From: Diplolepis rosae
Lineage: Eukaryota; Arthropoda; Insecta; Hymenoptera; Diplolepididae
Length of the DNA: 64,000 nucleotides
Direction: 5' to 3'
NCBI GenBank assembly: GCA_030998225.1
Contig: JAPYXD010000696.1
Coordinates: 2,790,001 to 2,854,000 of the forward strand
The notes under the pieces were generated by a model that had not been told where the DNA came from, ran no database searches, and worked only from the letters and a program-made list of their open reading frames with translations. Position numbers and translations under genes: made by a program. The stretch's first letter is position 1. Each line of letters begins with the position of its first letter. This document shows positions 24,026 through 36,477 of the stretch, in pieces.

Positions 24026-27000
24026 GATGAAAATTAGGAGTCTAGGAAAATAGCCAGTCTAGGACGTTGACTATAGTGGTCCGAAACTAATAAAAGTCAC
24101 CGTATAACTACTCAGAACTGAATGATCGACTGACTTATTCAAGAAATTTTTAGAAAAAATTTCGGGTATTCAAAAAAATGAAAAGCTTTTCCTTCCGTTA
24201 AACGAACTATACAAATCTCAGGTATTTTATTCCCGGTGAGTATTGCAGTTGGCGAGTATAAATAAGCGATACAATTCTTATGGTTGTATTTACAAGATTT
24301 TGAAGGTAACAATTGATTATTATTACATAAAGGTTTGTCATAAAGACCCCAACATAAAATTATGATTGAAATAAAATTCTTGTTCTTTTTCTTTAGCTTC
24401 GTTCACACTAAAACTGTCTCTAAATAGACATTTATAATCTGGTAAATTTTTCCTCAAGAGCTATTTGAATCGAAGATAGAAACTGAGTGTATTTCGTAAA
24501 TTATATTTACAATCTGAAAATTAACAAAGGCGTAAAAAAGGAGGGAGAAAAAAGAATTTAATATACATTAAAATTCATATAGACAAATTCAAGTGAATTG
24601 AGTATTGTTCCGATTTGTTGTAATTTCTCACCTTTTCTGACTGATTGAATAATTAACCTCAATATTTTAATCAAACACTGTTTTTCAAATGCTACCCAAA
24701 TTTAAAATGAATCAATAACGTAATTGTGCTCTGATAACATATGTGAAAAAACAAGTGTACCTTTTATTTGTTACCATATATTATTTGCAATAGTATTTCG
24801 CTGATTAAGGACATAATTTCTTATCTTACATTTTGACGCTTATATCTATTAAAAAATACAAATGGCTTACTTAGTGAAAACTTTTCAATTATGATATAAA
24901 TCTCCGTAGCATGGAAACACCAAAATAGAGAAGTTGGTATAATGCCAAGACCAACACCGAGTCGGTTTTCATTCAGGTACTTTGCCAGCACCAGCCGTTG
25001 GTACCATGCCAGTGTCAACATGAGACTAATTTAGTACTGGAGAGGTACCAGCTTGAATGCTGTTCAAATACCGACACATTGCTTCGGCCATAGGTTGGCT
25101 CAAATGGCAATTTAGTACTAGCACAGTGCCATCTTTACTTACAGGCTTACAAGTAGATCTACGGAATTGTCACTCAACGATTTTAACGAAACTTTACACA
25201 TTTATAGAACTATAGAAAATTTAATCTCATGATACGGAATCAATGCGTAGATTTATGAAAAATTAGAAAGATTATCAAGGCGATTCTTACCAGTTTGGCT
25301 TATTCCAGCACATAGAGAAATGTGTGAAGCATGTAGGAATGGAAAAGTTAAAATTTTTCGTTGTTATTCTATCCTGATGCTTTTTTTATTGGTTGTTTCT
25401 CATTTGCGTTGGAAATGAAAAGACTAAGGGCGCTTTCATAGTTCTGATCTACAGAACTTGATTAGTCGGTTCCAATGGCGACACAAGTAATTTCCTAGGA
25501 GCAGAATCAATAAAGTTTTATACAGAAGATCTGTGGGCAAAATCTACGAAAGCGCTTCAATCGTACCTCTCAAGTAAACTGCTTAAGTGCATTAGAGTAA
25601 CAAGTAAAAAGTTACTTCTTATCTCTTTCACTCTAATGGTATTCAAATCAACCTCTTGAAAATCTCAAAACCTATAATCCAATAAGATACTGGAGTTCGG
25701 ATAAAAATGGCATATACAAAAAATTAATCAGGTAGCATATAGACATATTTCAAATTATATAGATAATATGATTCTTTAATCTAGGGGTGAAGAATTTTTT
25801 TGGATAAGTCACTGGAGCTCAACAGAGAGGTTGTATTATTTCTGTTGTATCTGCAAACATAGTTTCCACTTACATCGATTTTTCCGCTTCCAAAATGATT
25901 CGAATATCTTCAAATTTAGACCACCCCACAAGTCTAACGAGAACACATTTTTATCCTTTGATGATGGAAGAAACACCGTCTGAAATCACTTTTTTACAGG
26001 AAAAGATTTTACATCACCTGAATTTAATGTAAATAAAAGGACACTTTTAGCCTTGAATGGATGTTTTGTGCACATGTTTAAAACATTTAATCTTTCTATC
26101 ACAGCACAATTAATGAGGATAATACTAGAACAGCTCTTGCAGGAATAATAGACTGAATCTTTTATTTTATTCTCTAATATTACCATCATTTGTTTCCAGG
26201 CACATGTCAAATTTCTGCAATTTTCTAAACCTTTTGTGTAAATATGGTTTTAGGAAGTGTTTTTCTTACCCTGCAATACATACTAAATATTTTTTATATT
26301 TATAGAAATGTGGAAAGATCCATTAAAATTGGTAAGTGACTTTCCTGCAGGTTAGCTTGTTAGTTCCGTTACATGAGATATAACATAGTTTCTTGAATGA
26401 ATGAGGTTGGTTGATGAAATTTTGAAACATCATAAAAACGGTGAGAAATACGTATAAACGGCGGATGTTTTTACGGTTTTCATAAGAAAATTTAAATGCC
26501 CATACATTAGTAGCATACGGTCATACAGTGGTTGGTCGCTGTTATGCCAAAAATAAACCAACACTTGGTCTTTACTATTTATCACTACCGCATGATATTT
26601 TAACTCCAGAAAATCTGAGCTTTTGCAAAATCTGTTTTTGAATTATCCCAAACAATTTCTTGATTATTTCAGTATGATTAAAAATGGTTTGATAACAGAT
26701 TTCTGAATGGATCGGAATGGATCGGAATAGGTAGGAGTCATTCGGATTGAACTTAATTTCAAAATATTTACCAGGATAGCCAGTACTAGTAATAACAGTA
26801 TGATACTGGCGTAGTACCGCGCCTAAGGTCAATCTCTACTTAGGCAGTAGTAACACTGCCAAGGACTACCAAAATACATTGTTCAAACTGGAAATTTTGA
26901 AATTCCTGATTGTCATAATATCACTTTCACTTTGTATCAGAAGTGAATGATATAAGATCGCTTTAAATTCTTTTCATTTTAAATAATTACACCAATTCGA

Positions 27001-27539
27001 GGTGCCGATAAAAAAGATAAAAAATTTGTTAAGGAGGCACAAGCTTTCAGATATTTAAAGAAAATCGATTTTTCGTGTGGATACATTCAACCCTGTATAT
27101 TATAATGAAGAGATGCTTTCACGTAGTTGATATAAATGCATTATTGAATGTTGAACACAGCTCCTTAAACAAATTTTTTGCGCCAGTGTCAAGAAAGTGG
27201 TTCCCGCGTTGTGTTTGGTAAGCATAAGCAAAGTAAACCTCCACCTGAAAACAGATTGGGCAAATTAGTTATTGGTTTAGAATGATTCAAAATATATAAC
27301 ATTTTTGCGTAGTCAGATTGAGGTACATTTTATCATATTGTGGCATTGTATTTTGCAACTATAAATTCAGAATTAATGCACTCTGCACAAAATTTCGCAA
27401 CGGAAAGTATCATTTTGTATCTACAGGGCGTTGTGAATTCTACTTTGCAGTGATCTTGTATGAAAAATTGATTTTGGTCCGGTACTTTTTAATGGAAAAC
27501 AAATAATAATATTTCTGAACTTTAAAAATTTTGTAATAA
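24026..27539. other. No gene recognised; GTACC-rich repeat patches
   Basis: Two patches (about 24920-25130 and 26755-26880) contain many copies of TGGTACC/GTACCA/TAGTACT within short phrases and differ from the surrounding AT-rich DNA. They look like ends or remnants of one repeat family, not identified. Small frames elsewhere have no recognisable domain. Confidence 0.35.
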
Positions 27540-28480
27540 TCGTTCTTCTGAAACCACTATTAATAATTTGGTGGATGAATTTGAGTCTACTGGTTCAATA
27601 CATAATATACCAACAACAATACGTGTCTCTCCAAGTCATTCAAATAAAAATTTTACGGCTGTACGTGAAAGTGTTAAGGAAGATCCAAATTTATTATTTC
27701 CATAGCGTTCTTGATAATTGTGCTTATTCACAAGCACCACATGGTGAATTCAACGTGATGATTTTGGTCTGAAACCTTATAAGGTTTAGTTAGTAGTAAA
27801 TTAAAGCCAGCCGACCATTCTCTGTGTTGAAAATTCGCTGGTTTCACCCTTGAACATGGTGATAGTTTTTAAAAAAAATAATCTTTCCAGGTAATGATCA
27901 TTTTTATTGAAATGGTTATGTTGATAAGTAAAATTGCCGTATTTGGGCTTCAGAAAATCCAAGAGTGAATATTGAGAAACTTCTATATTTCACTTGTGTT
28001 ACTGTTTGGTGCGCTTTTGGTCTGGAGGAGTGATGAGAGATCGCACTATTTTGTGAATAGGGCTGGGTACTCTGTTACTGTCAATGGATTGCGTTATCGA
28101 GACATGTTTACAAATTATTTTCAGCTAGTTATTGATAATATAGATGTGAGTTTTAAAGCGGTTCTAATAGGATGGCGCCACATGCCACACCGCCAACGAA
28201 ACATTAAATTTATTGCGAACAAAATTTCCTGATCGAATAAATTCGCATGATCTAACGCCGTTAGAGTATTTTTTGTGCAGCTATGTAAAAGATTAAGTCT
28301 ATGCAGATAATTCACAATCAGTTGAAGTCGTGAAAACTAAAATTCAACGTGTTATTGGTAAGACAGAGCCGCAATCATGCAAAAAATGCAATCGAAAATG
28401 TTGACAAAAGCATCGGAGATTGTAAATGTGGTCGCGGTGGACATTTTTTCGATATTATTTTTCATTGATAAATTGTAAAC
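27540..28480 (+). pseudogene. Tc1-like (IS630/DUF4817-type) transposase relic
   Basis: Plus strand in several frames. SETTINNLVDEFESTGSIHN and TAVRESVKEDPN form the N-terminal helix-turn-helix and linker. From about 27840 a second block follows, then at 27972-28140 LLFGALLVWRSDERSHYFVN with AGYSVTVNGLRYRDMF, the region after the first catalytic residue. Around 28210-28330 RINSHDLTPLEYFLCSYVKD represents the last catalytic block, with Glu following the Pro-Leu. Stops and frameshifts are numerous. The middle catalytic residue lies in a degraded stretch. No certain termini were found. Confidence 0.7.
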
Positions 28481-29277
28481 TTTCTACATTATATATTAAT
28501 AAAAATATTCAAAATATGTCTGTTATTTAAAATAGTGAGACAAGATCCCTATTGAAATGCCTTGTATGTTATTGACGATATAATAAAGTATTTTCATAAA
28601 CATTTTAATTTAAAAAAATAAAGCAAAACCTAACCAAATTATAAGTAAATGAGTGCGGAGCCGTAGAAAAATTCTTCTCTAACGGTGGCAATTATATCTT
28701 CAGTATGCTCCATATAAAACAAAAGAATCAGAGATTTTCTTAAACTATACAAATATAGGTTTTGTTCTGAAGTCATTTTTTGTTGTTGAAATTTTGTCAT
28801 TAGAAAAACAAACTTTCATTTTGCCAGAATTTGTTTTCTATCTAAAATCGCTAATGAAGAATATAAAGACTAACTTTTGGAATTGAAAATAGGGGATCCA
28901 ATATGTCGCACGGGTTTTATAAAAAATTTGTAAAGTTCTTCAAAGCTTGAAATTCTGGATTGGGGGGATGGTCGAGAAGTTCGTCTAGTTCGACCTAGTC
29001 TTGTGACTCAAAGCAGCAAATAATCAAGGTACTACTGCCAAATATTTGTTAACGTACTTAAGAAGAATAACACCATTAGAGAAATGTCCAGAGAAAACTC
29101 CTATCTCTGAACCTACATCCACCATGAAAAGGAATCCCTTCGTCTGTTTCTGCACCCGGTAATATTTATCTCTTTAAAAAAAATTTGAATCTCTTTGTAT
29201 CCCCTTCTCTATCTTTCGTTTTAAAATTATTAATTTGTATACCTTTACCTACCTAACAAGTTTATAAATACAGTTAA
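28481..29277. other. No gene recognised
   Basis: AT-rich DNA with no convincing frame or shared repeat. Confidence 0.4.
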
Positions 29278-29748
29278 CAGTAGCGCAATGTAGTATATTG
29301 CGCTACAGAGGAATGAAATGTAAAAATTGAACTGCGCATGCGCCTATAGCCATGCAACGGAGCACAATCTTCTTCTTCTTATTCTTCTTTTTCTTCGTAC
29401 AGCGTTAGCACCTTACTGACAATGCCTTGTACATTTGAACTGCGCATGCGTCTATTAAAATCCATTACTACTACACAAGATCGATAAAATCAAAATGGCC
29501 GGGACTAGTCGCGACATATCAAATGTAATGACTAGAGCCACAAACAACTACAATACTAGATTAGATTTGAGTGTACGCATAAAAAATCGTATACGCACCG
29601 AAGTCACGTAAAATAGAATATGTGCCAATGCACACAATTCGGGTAATTACGAGACTCGCTTAAAATGCTCGCAGGACTGATCGCGCATTGTCGCTCGTCA
29701 CGCAATAACCCTCATTGTGCGCCTAGGCACGTAACATACTATTACATT
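29278..29748 (+). repeat. Dispersed repeat B, copy 1
   Basis: About 470 bp that recurs in inverted orientation at 46709-47215. Shared landmarks are GTAGCGCAATG, two ACTGCGCATGCG boxes, a CTTCTTCTTCTT tract, AATGGCCGGGACTAGTCGCG and ATTGTGCGCCTAGGCACGTA. It has no coding capacity; a SINE-like or MITE nature is possible. Confidence 0.75.
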
Positions 29749-30384
29749 ACATAATATCATACGCGGTTGGTGTAACTACTCTCTGCACATTCAGAGTTGG
29801 GACTGTCATTGCTAAGTTACAAGTTATAATGCCTGAATCACAGTTAGTGTAAGATTAATTTGGAGTATGTTTTGAAAATTAAATCTATTGAAGAAAACGT
29901 ATGATGTAAAATTTTTCTTTATGCAAAAAGAAAGAAGTTATATTCGTTTACAGAATTTTGAGATACTGTAGGAATTCTACTATAGTTTTAAGTTAATGTT
30001 CAAAATATTATATCTCAAAATTGTGCGTTCGGTACAAATACTCGCGCCACTGTCAGCACCAGCCCTCCCTAGCGGGCAAAATATGAAAAAGAAACAAGAC
30101 AGAGGAAGTCAGTCTAAGACGCACCAGTATTGAAAAAGGACGTATTCAGTACATCATGTAATTTTACTTCACATATCTTTTGAAATATAGTTCTTTTATG
30201 AATATACTTCTGATAGACCTACAAAATTATTAAGTATCATATCCCACAATATACACTCGAGATTCCGTCCAACAGGAAGCTCAAGCATCGAGCGCGAGAT
30301 GAATAATTGTATGTAGTGAAAAAGTGTATAGAAGAGTTTTATCCCATAGTAGTGGGGGAAGAAGGGTCGATAAGCTGCTCGTTA

Positions 30385-30660
30385 CACGGAGAAAAATGTT
30401 TCAGCAAGCTCAGCAATTTTCGTGTTGCTAAAGATTGTTTTGTACTCACAACAATACGACTCGCTATTACAGCAATATAACTGCTATCGCAGCAAATTCT
30501 ATGTAGTTGTAATTACAAAAAAAGTTAGTTAATATAAGTTGCAAAGGTTGCAGTCAAACTTGTTCTCATTACTAATTCGTATTTTTTTATTCGTATTGCT
30601 GTTCATAGAAAGTTGCTGCGGTAGCTGATTGGATTGCTCTGCCTACAAACGAATGTTTAC
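30385..30660 (+). repeat. Left end and subterminal repeats of the two-gene element
   Basis: CACGGAGAAAAAT followed by repeated CAGCAA, GCAATTTT, TTGCTA and TTGCTG motifs on both strands. Confidence 0.6.
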
Positions 30661-31214
30661 AATTCGCGCCAATTTGACCAATATGACGCCAATCGACGAG
30701 TGCCAGAGAAGAGTTGGTCAAAACATTTCGAGGTAAGATTTTGATTTTAAGTGTTGTAGGTTATATCGCAGGTTATGTTCATATTTTCAGAACATTTTGT
30801 ATTAAGATTAAAGTTTAAGGCTTACCACAGCAAATGGGTATGTGTATTTGTTATTCACCTAAAAAAAATATGAACTTTATGTGATAAATCAATCTGAATA
30901 TATTATAATAAATGCATTCGATATTTTGAGGTTCCGTTTAAATGATTTTATTCGCTTTCGAATAAATTTTTTTTTAATTATCCGACTAATTAGAACCCAA
31001 TCGACGTGCATGACCGTGTCCTCTATAGAGGACACTATTCCCTAAAATTTATCGCGGTATTTCTATTATTTTATTAATTAAACTTGAGAAACCTCGCCGG
31101 TTGATCGCACCATCGAAGTATCACATACGATATTGCATTGTTTTATGTATGGTGTTAGCACTTAAATACTGTTGTCAATGTGCCGGCTTAATTTATTTCA
31201 TGTTACTGTACCAG

Positions 31215-33600
31215 GTTGCAACTTTGAAAGAGGGAGAGAAAGTCGAAAATTTGGATAATGATAATGATAATCCATCAATGAGTACAATAAATGATCGGAG
31301 TCCCATGAAGGAAATAAATGTCAACACATCAGATAAAGACGTTAATTTTGGTAAGTAGGGCATAGATATTTTTTTTGGTAATTTTCTCCTTATATATTAT
31401 CATAAATGTACTTTCTGTCGCATAAAGGTACTTATTAGAGAAATTGTTTTGTTTATTTCAATATTTATATCTTTTCTTTTTATTTTGCTGTAGAAAAAAG
31501 AAATACTTTCGACATTGGCTCCTTGCTAATGATCCTTATGGAAGATGATGATGTTGATGTTGAGAACGTAACTGATGGTAATGAAATAATAATAAGCACC
31601 CCTCACTCAACCTCTGGAGAGAAACGGTCTGTACCAAGTACACCACCTACCAACATCGAACCCACAAAGAAAAAGAGTACGAGTTATGTAAGTGCATCAT
31701 CCATTCTCATTGTTTTACTATAGTGATCTTATTTTTTAGCTAGAGCTAAATTACCTAATTTTCTTTCAGGACCTAGAATTAATTCTAGAAAACACTGCCG
31801 ATGGGAAGAAAGTGAAGGCAAAATACAGGCAAGGAGGAAACATGTTCCAAGGAAATTGTCACCGTGGGAACCTTGCGAGATGCATTATCAGCCATGAGCT
31901 GAAGGACGATGTTAATAAAAGGTACGAACATCAGCTTTCTTTCCGAAGTTTTTATATCACTGACACTTCGAACTTGACTTTTTAAAAAATTTTCTAGCAC
32001 ATCCAAGGAGAGATTTGAATTTCTATGTCAGGAGGTTGTGAATCTTTTTCCCAGTGAGATACACGTAAGTATATTACTTCTTCCGTCTTTATTGTTATTT
32101 TTTTTACTTACATTAAACTTTATGCATGAAAGGCACTCATTGTTTCATTTTTATGTAGGATACTTGGTATGAGAGGTCCACAGATGTCAAAACTGGAAAA
32201 GTGGTTGCAACAGGCAAACTTATTTGCCCATTTTTTTTACCTGTGTTGGCAAAAACTATCATGAGCAATAGTAAGTTTAAATATAATTTTACTTTCACCC
32301 TACAAGAGGATCAGCCAGAAATAGCTGGTAGTCTTCCCTGGTTAGAGGTAAATAAATCTCCATGGGAAAGCGTCGTAAGCCATTGGACGAAAACCTCACG
32401 AGCCCGGCATTCATGGCTTCAAAACCCACACAATTCTTCATATGCTGAAGAGGAATCAATTCGAAGTATAATCTTAAAGTACCCGGCATTGCAGGATCCT
32501 ATTGGATATCAGCTTGTAAGTTGCATCAATCTAATATTTTAAATTTAATATTCTTTTCAATTTTTTTATTGTAATAGTTACATTTGGTGTAAATGACAAA
32601 CAATTATTTTACTTCTTTTTCAACAATGAATTTATTTCTTTGTTCATGATAAATATTTTAATTTTTCGTTTACAGTTGGAAATTGATTTTAATGATTTAT
32701 ATCTCCAGTCTTCAATGTCACTTTTTACTGAATGGAGTATATTGTCTCAATTTGTGCAAAATGAAATTAAATCAAAGAATCCTAATTTTCTTACAGATGC
32801 TGCTTACACACCTCGTAAGTTTTAGAATTTAGTCTAACAATATTTATCAACATTTGAAAGGAGATCTCAAAATGTGAAACCCTAATTTCTTTAAAGCCTG
32901 TATCTTTTATAATCATGGCTTATTTTTTTCAGAGGAGAAGATACTATTAACTCTGCTGAATTTTAGTCAACTTTTCCCTGTAATCACAATTTCTGGTCAG
33001 AAAGGCACAAAAGCAGGAGGAAAAGGGAAGAAGTCATTGAGGCCAAGCAGATCCCAAATGCAAGATGCATTTGTATTGAATGTGCCAGTAAGTGTTTCTT
33101 TAGGACCTAAGAATACCGTTATTGCATCCCATCGCTTAATTAAACAGTTTGTTAAATGACATTATTCGCAATTATGAGAGTTTTAAGCGAATTTCTTCCT
33201 TTTTCTTGTAAATCTCTAATCTTTTGTATATCTAATCTTTTTTCAGTCTGTGATTAAGCTCCATGAACATCTGAATGAGAGGAGGGATTTATTGCACAAG
33301 TTTGGATTATGCTTGCAACCATTTGCCGCTGTAATCGGTCCAACAGAGAAGCCCTTGCAGTATCTTGTCATGCTAGACGACTTCTCTTACGAAGTGGGAT
33401 CCCCCCTTAAAGCTTTAGACATTGATTTCAAAACTTTTTTCGCACTGCATGTCCACTATCCTCCTGAAGCAGAACAACTTTATTACTTCCTACAACAGTA
33501 TGTTTACGGCATTAAAACCAGACAGGACAAAAACTTAAAAACTGCCAAAGAAATCGGTCTCCGTTATGAGATATACAAAAGAGAGCATTCCAAAAATTAA
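31215..33600 (+). CDS. Intact eight-exon gene of unknown function (arthropod family ending in a LQPF-x4-IGP domain)
   Basis: Coding exons, all with GT-AG borders and compatible phases, are 31215-31350, 31494-31687, 31770-31921, 31998-32064, 32159-32515, 32676-32814, 32933-33087 and 33247-33600 (TAA). Together they give about 517 residues without a stop. The start is unresolved: an ATG exon may lie upstream of the acceptor at 31214. The N-terminal part is acidic and Ser/Thr-rich (NDNDNPS, EDDDVDVEN), then a Lys/Gln-rich GKKVKAKYRQGGNMFQG box, a helical middle, a basic GTKAGGKGKKS patch, and a C-terminal FGLCLQPFAAVIGPTEKPLQ domain with YPPEAEQLYYFLQQYVYGI. I recall this C-terminal pattern from many uncharacterised arthropod proteins; no enzymatic motif is visible. 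It lies just inside the left end of the candidate transposon and is probably its accessory or DNA-binding gene. Confidence 0.75.
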
Positions 33601-34509
33601 GAATTATGTGAATGTTACTTAACTTCTAGTTACTTTTAAATGTTTAACGTTTGCGCCTGCGTGGCTATGTTGAAGTTTTAGAGATTTTTATCGTGCGAAC
33701 ATATCTGTTATTTGTTAATAAGTCATACTTAAAAATCTCGTGTATTATATAACAAGGCACAATGCAGGCCGTGCAAACCTAATGGAAAGGTGGTGGACCG
33801 TTAGCAACTAGCGCCGCGTACAGCACTGCGCATGAACTACCATTATGTGTGCACGTGTTAGTGCATATACATGCATACGTAGGTTCTTTAAATGTGTTAC
33901 AAAGAATATATTCAAATAAAATTAAAAGGAAATTGAAGATTTAGCGCAAAATTATGAAAATTTAATTCAAGAGTGAGAAGTTATGTTGATATCAACTCAC
34001 TCTTTAATTACATTTACACAATTTTGCCTTAAATCATGGTTTTCTCGTCATAAATAAAAATCAAAAATATCTGTAATTTGTATTTTTATTTTCAGAAAAT
34101 ATAGTTGCTTAGCACATTTTGCGTTGATTTTTGTACTACAAGATAATCGAACACTTTGTGGGGTCGAGATAGCTCTTTTCGGTGTTTTGTGAAAGTCTTC
34201 TCCAAATACATCCTTGCTGCTTCCTGCTTCTGGGATATCTTCTGATTATTTTTTCTGGAATATAGATTAAAAGCATTTAATTTATATGAATATTTGAAAT
34301 TTATTTCGTAGGTATTTTATAAAATAAATAAAAATAAATTTTATAAAATAAAACTCCAGTCACATGTTTCGCGAAATTGTGGTGGGAATTTCTGACATTG
34401 TGGAATTTGTATTGGCAATTCTCAGCTATTTTTTCATAAATAATCCTTTGTAATTTTATACTATATATGTACTTGCATCTATATCTTCAGTAACATTTAG
34501 ACAGAAGTA

Positions 34510-35523
34510 CACTGCCGGTCGAAATTATTTGTTCACTTGTTGTTTCAGCTATTCCTAAAATGTCTTAATTTTTATAATAACAAGTTGAAATTTTTTTCCC
34601 TATCATAAAATAAAAGTTAATAAAATTTTGCAAATAACAAATAAAACAAAATAAAAAATAATAAAATAAACTAAATAACAAAATTGAAGAAATTTTTTTT
34701 TTTCACAGAAAAATTTCTTCAATTTATATTGGAAAATACCATCTAGTTTTAAATAACGTTGGATTAATTCTAAATCAGAGGTTAATAAGGTCGATATAGT
34801 AGAGTTCCGTTGTCACGTACAGTGATACACTCTTCTAATGATCGACATAATCGACTAAAATGATTTAGAAAAATCAGAAAAAATAACAAAATGTTAATTT
34901 TATAAAGAAATATTTCAAAAAACTTGAAATTTCAATCATTCTGAAAAATATTAACAACTCTGAAATTAATTAAGATTTTTAAAAGTTTTTTGTCTCATTT
35001 AAATGGTAGGTTTTCATAGTATTTTGCTAACTAATCAAGATATTTTCAGATTTTTTTTCCTGGATTCTACCCGGCGTCAAAAATGATACAAAAAGGTCAT
35101 AAAATTTTAAAAATGTGTAGCTACTTACAAGAAATTTTTAAAAACCAATGTGTATCATATTTTAATAAAATTTATAGATTACTTTCTTCATTTGAAAATT
35201 TTTGACATGTTTGTACCATGTTTGACCCCAGGGTAGAATCCAAAAGAAAAATTCTAAAAATATCTTGATAAGTTAACAAAATACTATGAAGAGTAACCTT
35301 CAAAATGAGACCAGAAACGTTTAAAGGTCTTAATTAATTTCAGTGTTATTAATATTTATTTAAAAAGATCGAAATTTGACGTTTTTTGCAATATATTCTT
35401 ATAAAATTATCATTTTTCCTACAACTTGGGCTCAGTAGATGCAAAATTTAAATAATTATAAAAATTAAGAAACTTAGAGAATAGATAAAACAGCAGGTGA
35501 ATAAATAATTTTTACCGGTAGTG
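34510..35523. mobile_element. Fold-back Tc1-like MITE inside P-like copy 2
   Basis: The ends CACTGCCGGTCGAAATTATT and the inverse of CACTACCGGTAAAAATTATT are flanked by TA (34508-34509, 35524-35525). Most of the interior is inverted on itself: for example GGATTCTACCC near 35064 pairs with GGGTAGAATCC near 35229, and TAGTATTTTGCTAACT pairs with its inverse at about 35272. The left arm is longer because of an AT-rich segment at 34560-34800. No transposase frame is present. Confidence 0.85.
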
Positions 35524-35814
35524 TATATACTACTTTTTTGGTTTGGTATCTCAAAATTACGTGCTAGAATTTTATTGTCATTCCTAAGGAAGTTTTAGAT
35601 ACTTCATCGAAGTTTCTTGTACTCTTTTATGTAAATTTTCTTACGATTTTTTCACATTTTCAAAGTTTACTTCGAAACAGGGCTCATATATGTAATATTT
35701 TATTTATTGCACTTAAAATTTTAGAAATAAAGATCACTAATGAGGACTCTGATCAGAGTCGAAAAGTTTGAAATTATATACAATATCGTATGAAATTAAA
35801 AATATTGTTACTTA

Positions 35815-36188
35815 CGTGTGCAAACTGCACGCTACTTTCTTCAAAGTCTCGTGTGCCTTCTGCAGGTTTTTCTACTTCGGGAATAAAAATTTCGAAGTCT
35901 GATGGGGAAGAAACACTCGCCGGTTTAATGTTCACATCACTTCCACTCGACACATCACTACACGACGGTAAATTTAACGTCGGAAAAATGTCGATGACAA
36001 ATAAAAAATTGTCTTTCTAGTACTTCGAGGTATCCTAACCTCGACAAGTAGGGATTTGAGCATGCTTCTATCCATCATTGTCCGGCATTTTCTTTCTTCG
36101 GAAACCGATGAATTGACACATTGTTCTTCCGACCCCTTTTGGAGGTACACCCACTCACAGCACACTGAATTTCGTACTTCGAATTCAT
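35815..36188 (-). pseudogene. THAP-domain first exon of P-like copy 2
   Basis: Minus strand from ATG at 36188. KYEIQCAVSGCTSKRGRKNN supplies the first two zinc Cys (C-x4-C), SIHRFPKKENAGQ follows, one TGA interrupts, then WIEACSNPYLSRLGYLEVL and FFICHRHFSDVKF give the final C-x2-H pair. The domain is better preserved than in copy 1. The exon continues towards a CACGTAAG donor near 35815 but is out of frame after about 35950. The expected role is recognition of the element's own ends. Confidence 0.8.
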
Positions 36189-36477
36189 TTTAAATGATTA
36201 TAAAGCGCGATCGCGTACGAATTGTTGAAACATGTATACAACAATGGCGGAACTCATACGAAGCCGTTCCCTTTGCTGCACTCCGCCCGCTTCCGACAAC
36301 TAGCGCCGCGTACACCACCGCACATGAACTATCCTACGGGGACACCCAATACATTAGAGGTCGACCTGCCCTGGCACAATGCCTGTATGTTATGAGTGCA
36401 AGTCAGACTTTCCTACTATTGAGGAGGTTCTACAGTTACGATGCAAGTCAGTATAGAGTTGCTGTTGCCGCTTGACT

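Larger units (their letters stand above)
33765..36373 (-). mobile_element. P-like transposon copy 2 (THAP family), minus orientation
   Basis: Ends are CAGGCCGTGCAAACC (33765) and the inverse of CAGGGCAGGTCGACC (ending 36373). GCACAATG occurs at 33757-33764 and again at 36374-36381, an exact 8-bp duplication. Relative to copy 1 it is shorter inside, lacking sequence equivalent to about 21350-21900, and carries a different fold-back insertion (34510-35523). It sits between the two genes of the surrounding element and interrupts only non-coding DNA. Only the THAP exon is recognisable. Confidence 0.85.

Noticed and set aside
30683..30732. ATG exon before the intact gene
   Set aside because: It has a good donor at 30733 but its phase does not fit the exon starting at 31215, so I left the start open.
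32273..32310. A 36-nt intron inside exon 6 of the intact gene
   Set aside because: GT and AG are present but the length is below normal introns and the frame stays open without removing it.
18970..36373. One 17-kb element with kilobase inverted arms
   Set aside because: Each arm has its own ends and its own 8-bp duplication, so they are two separate P-like insertions.
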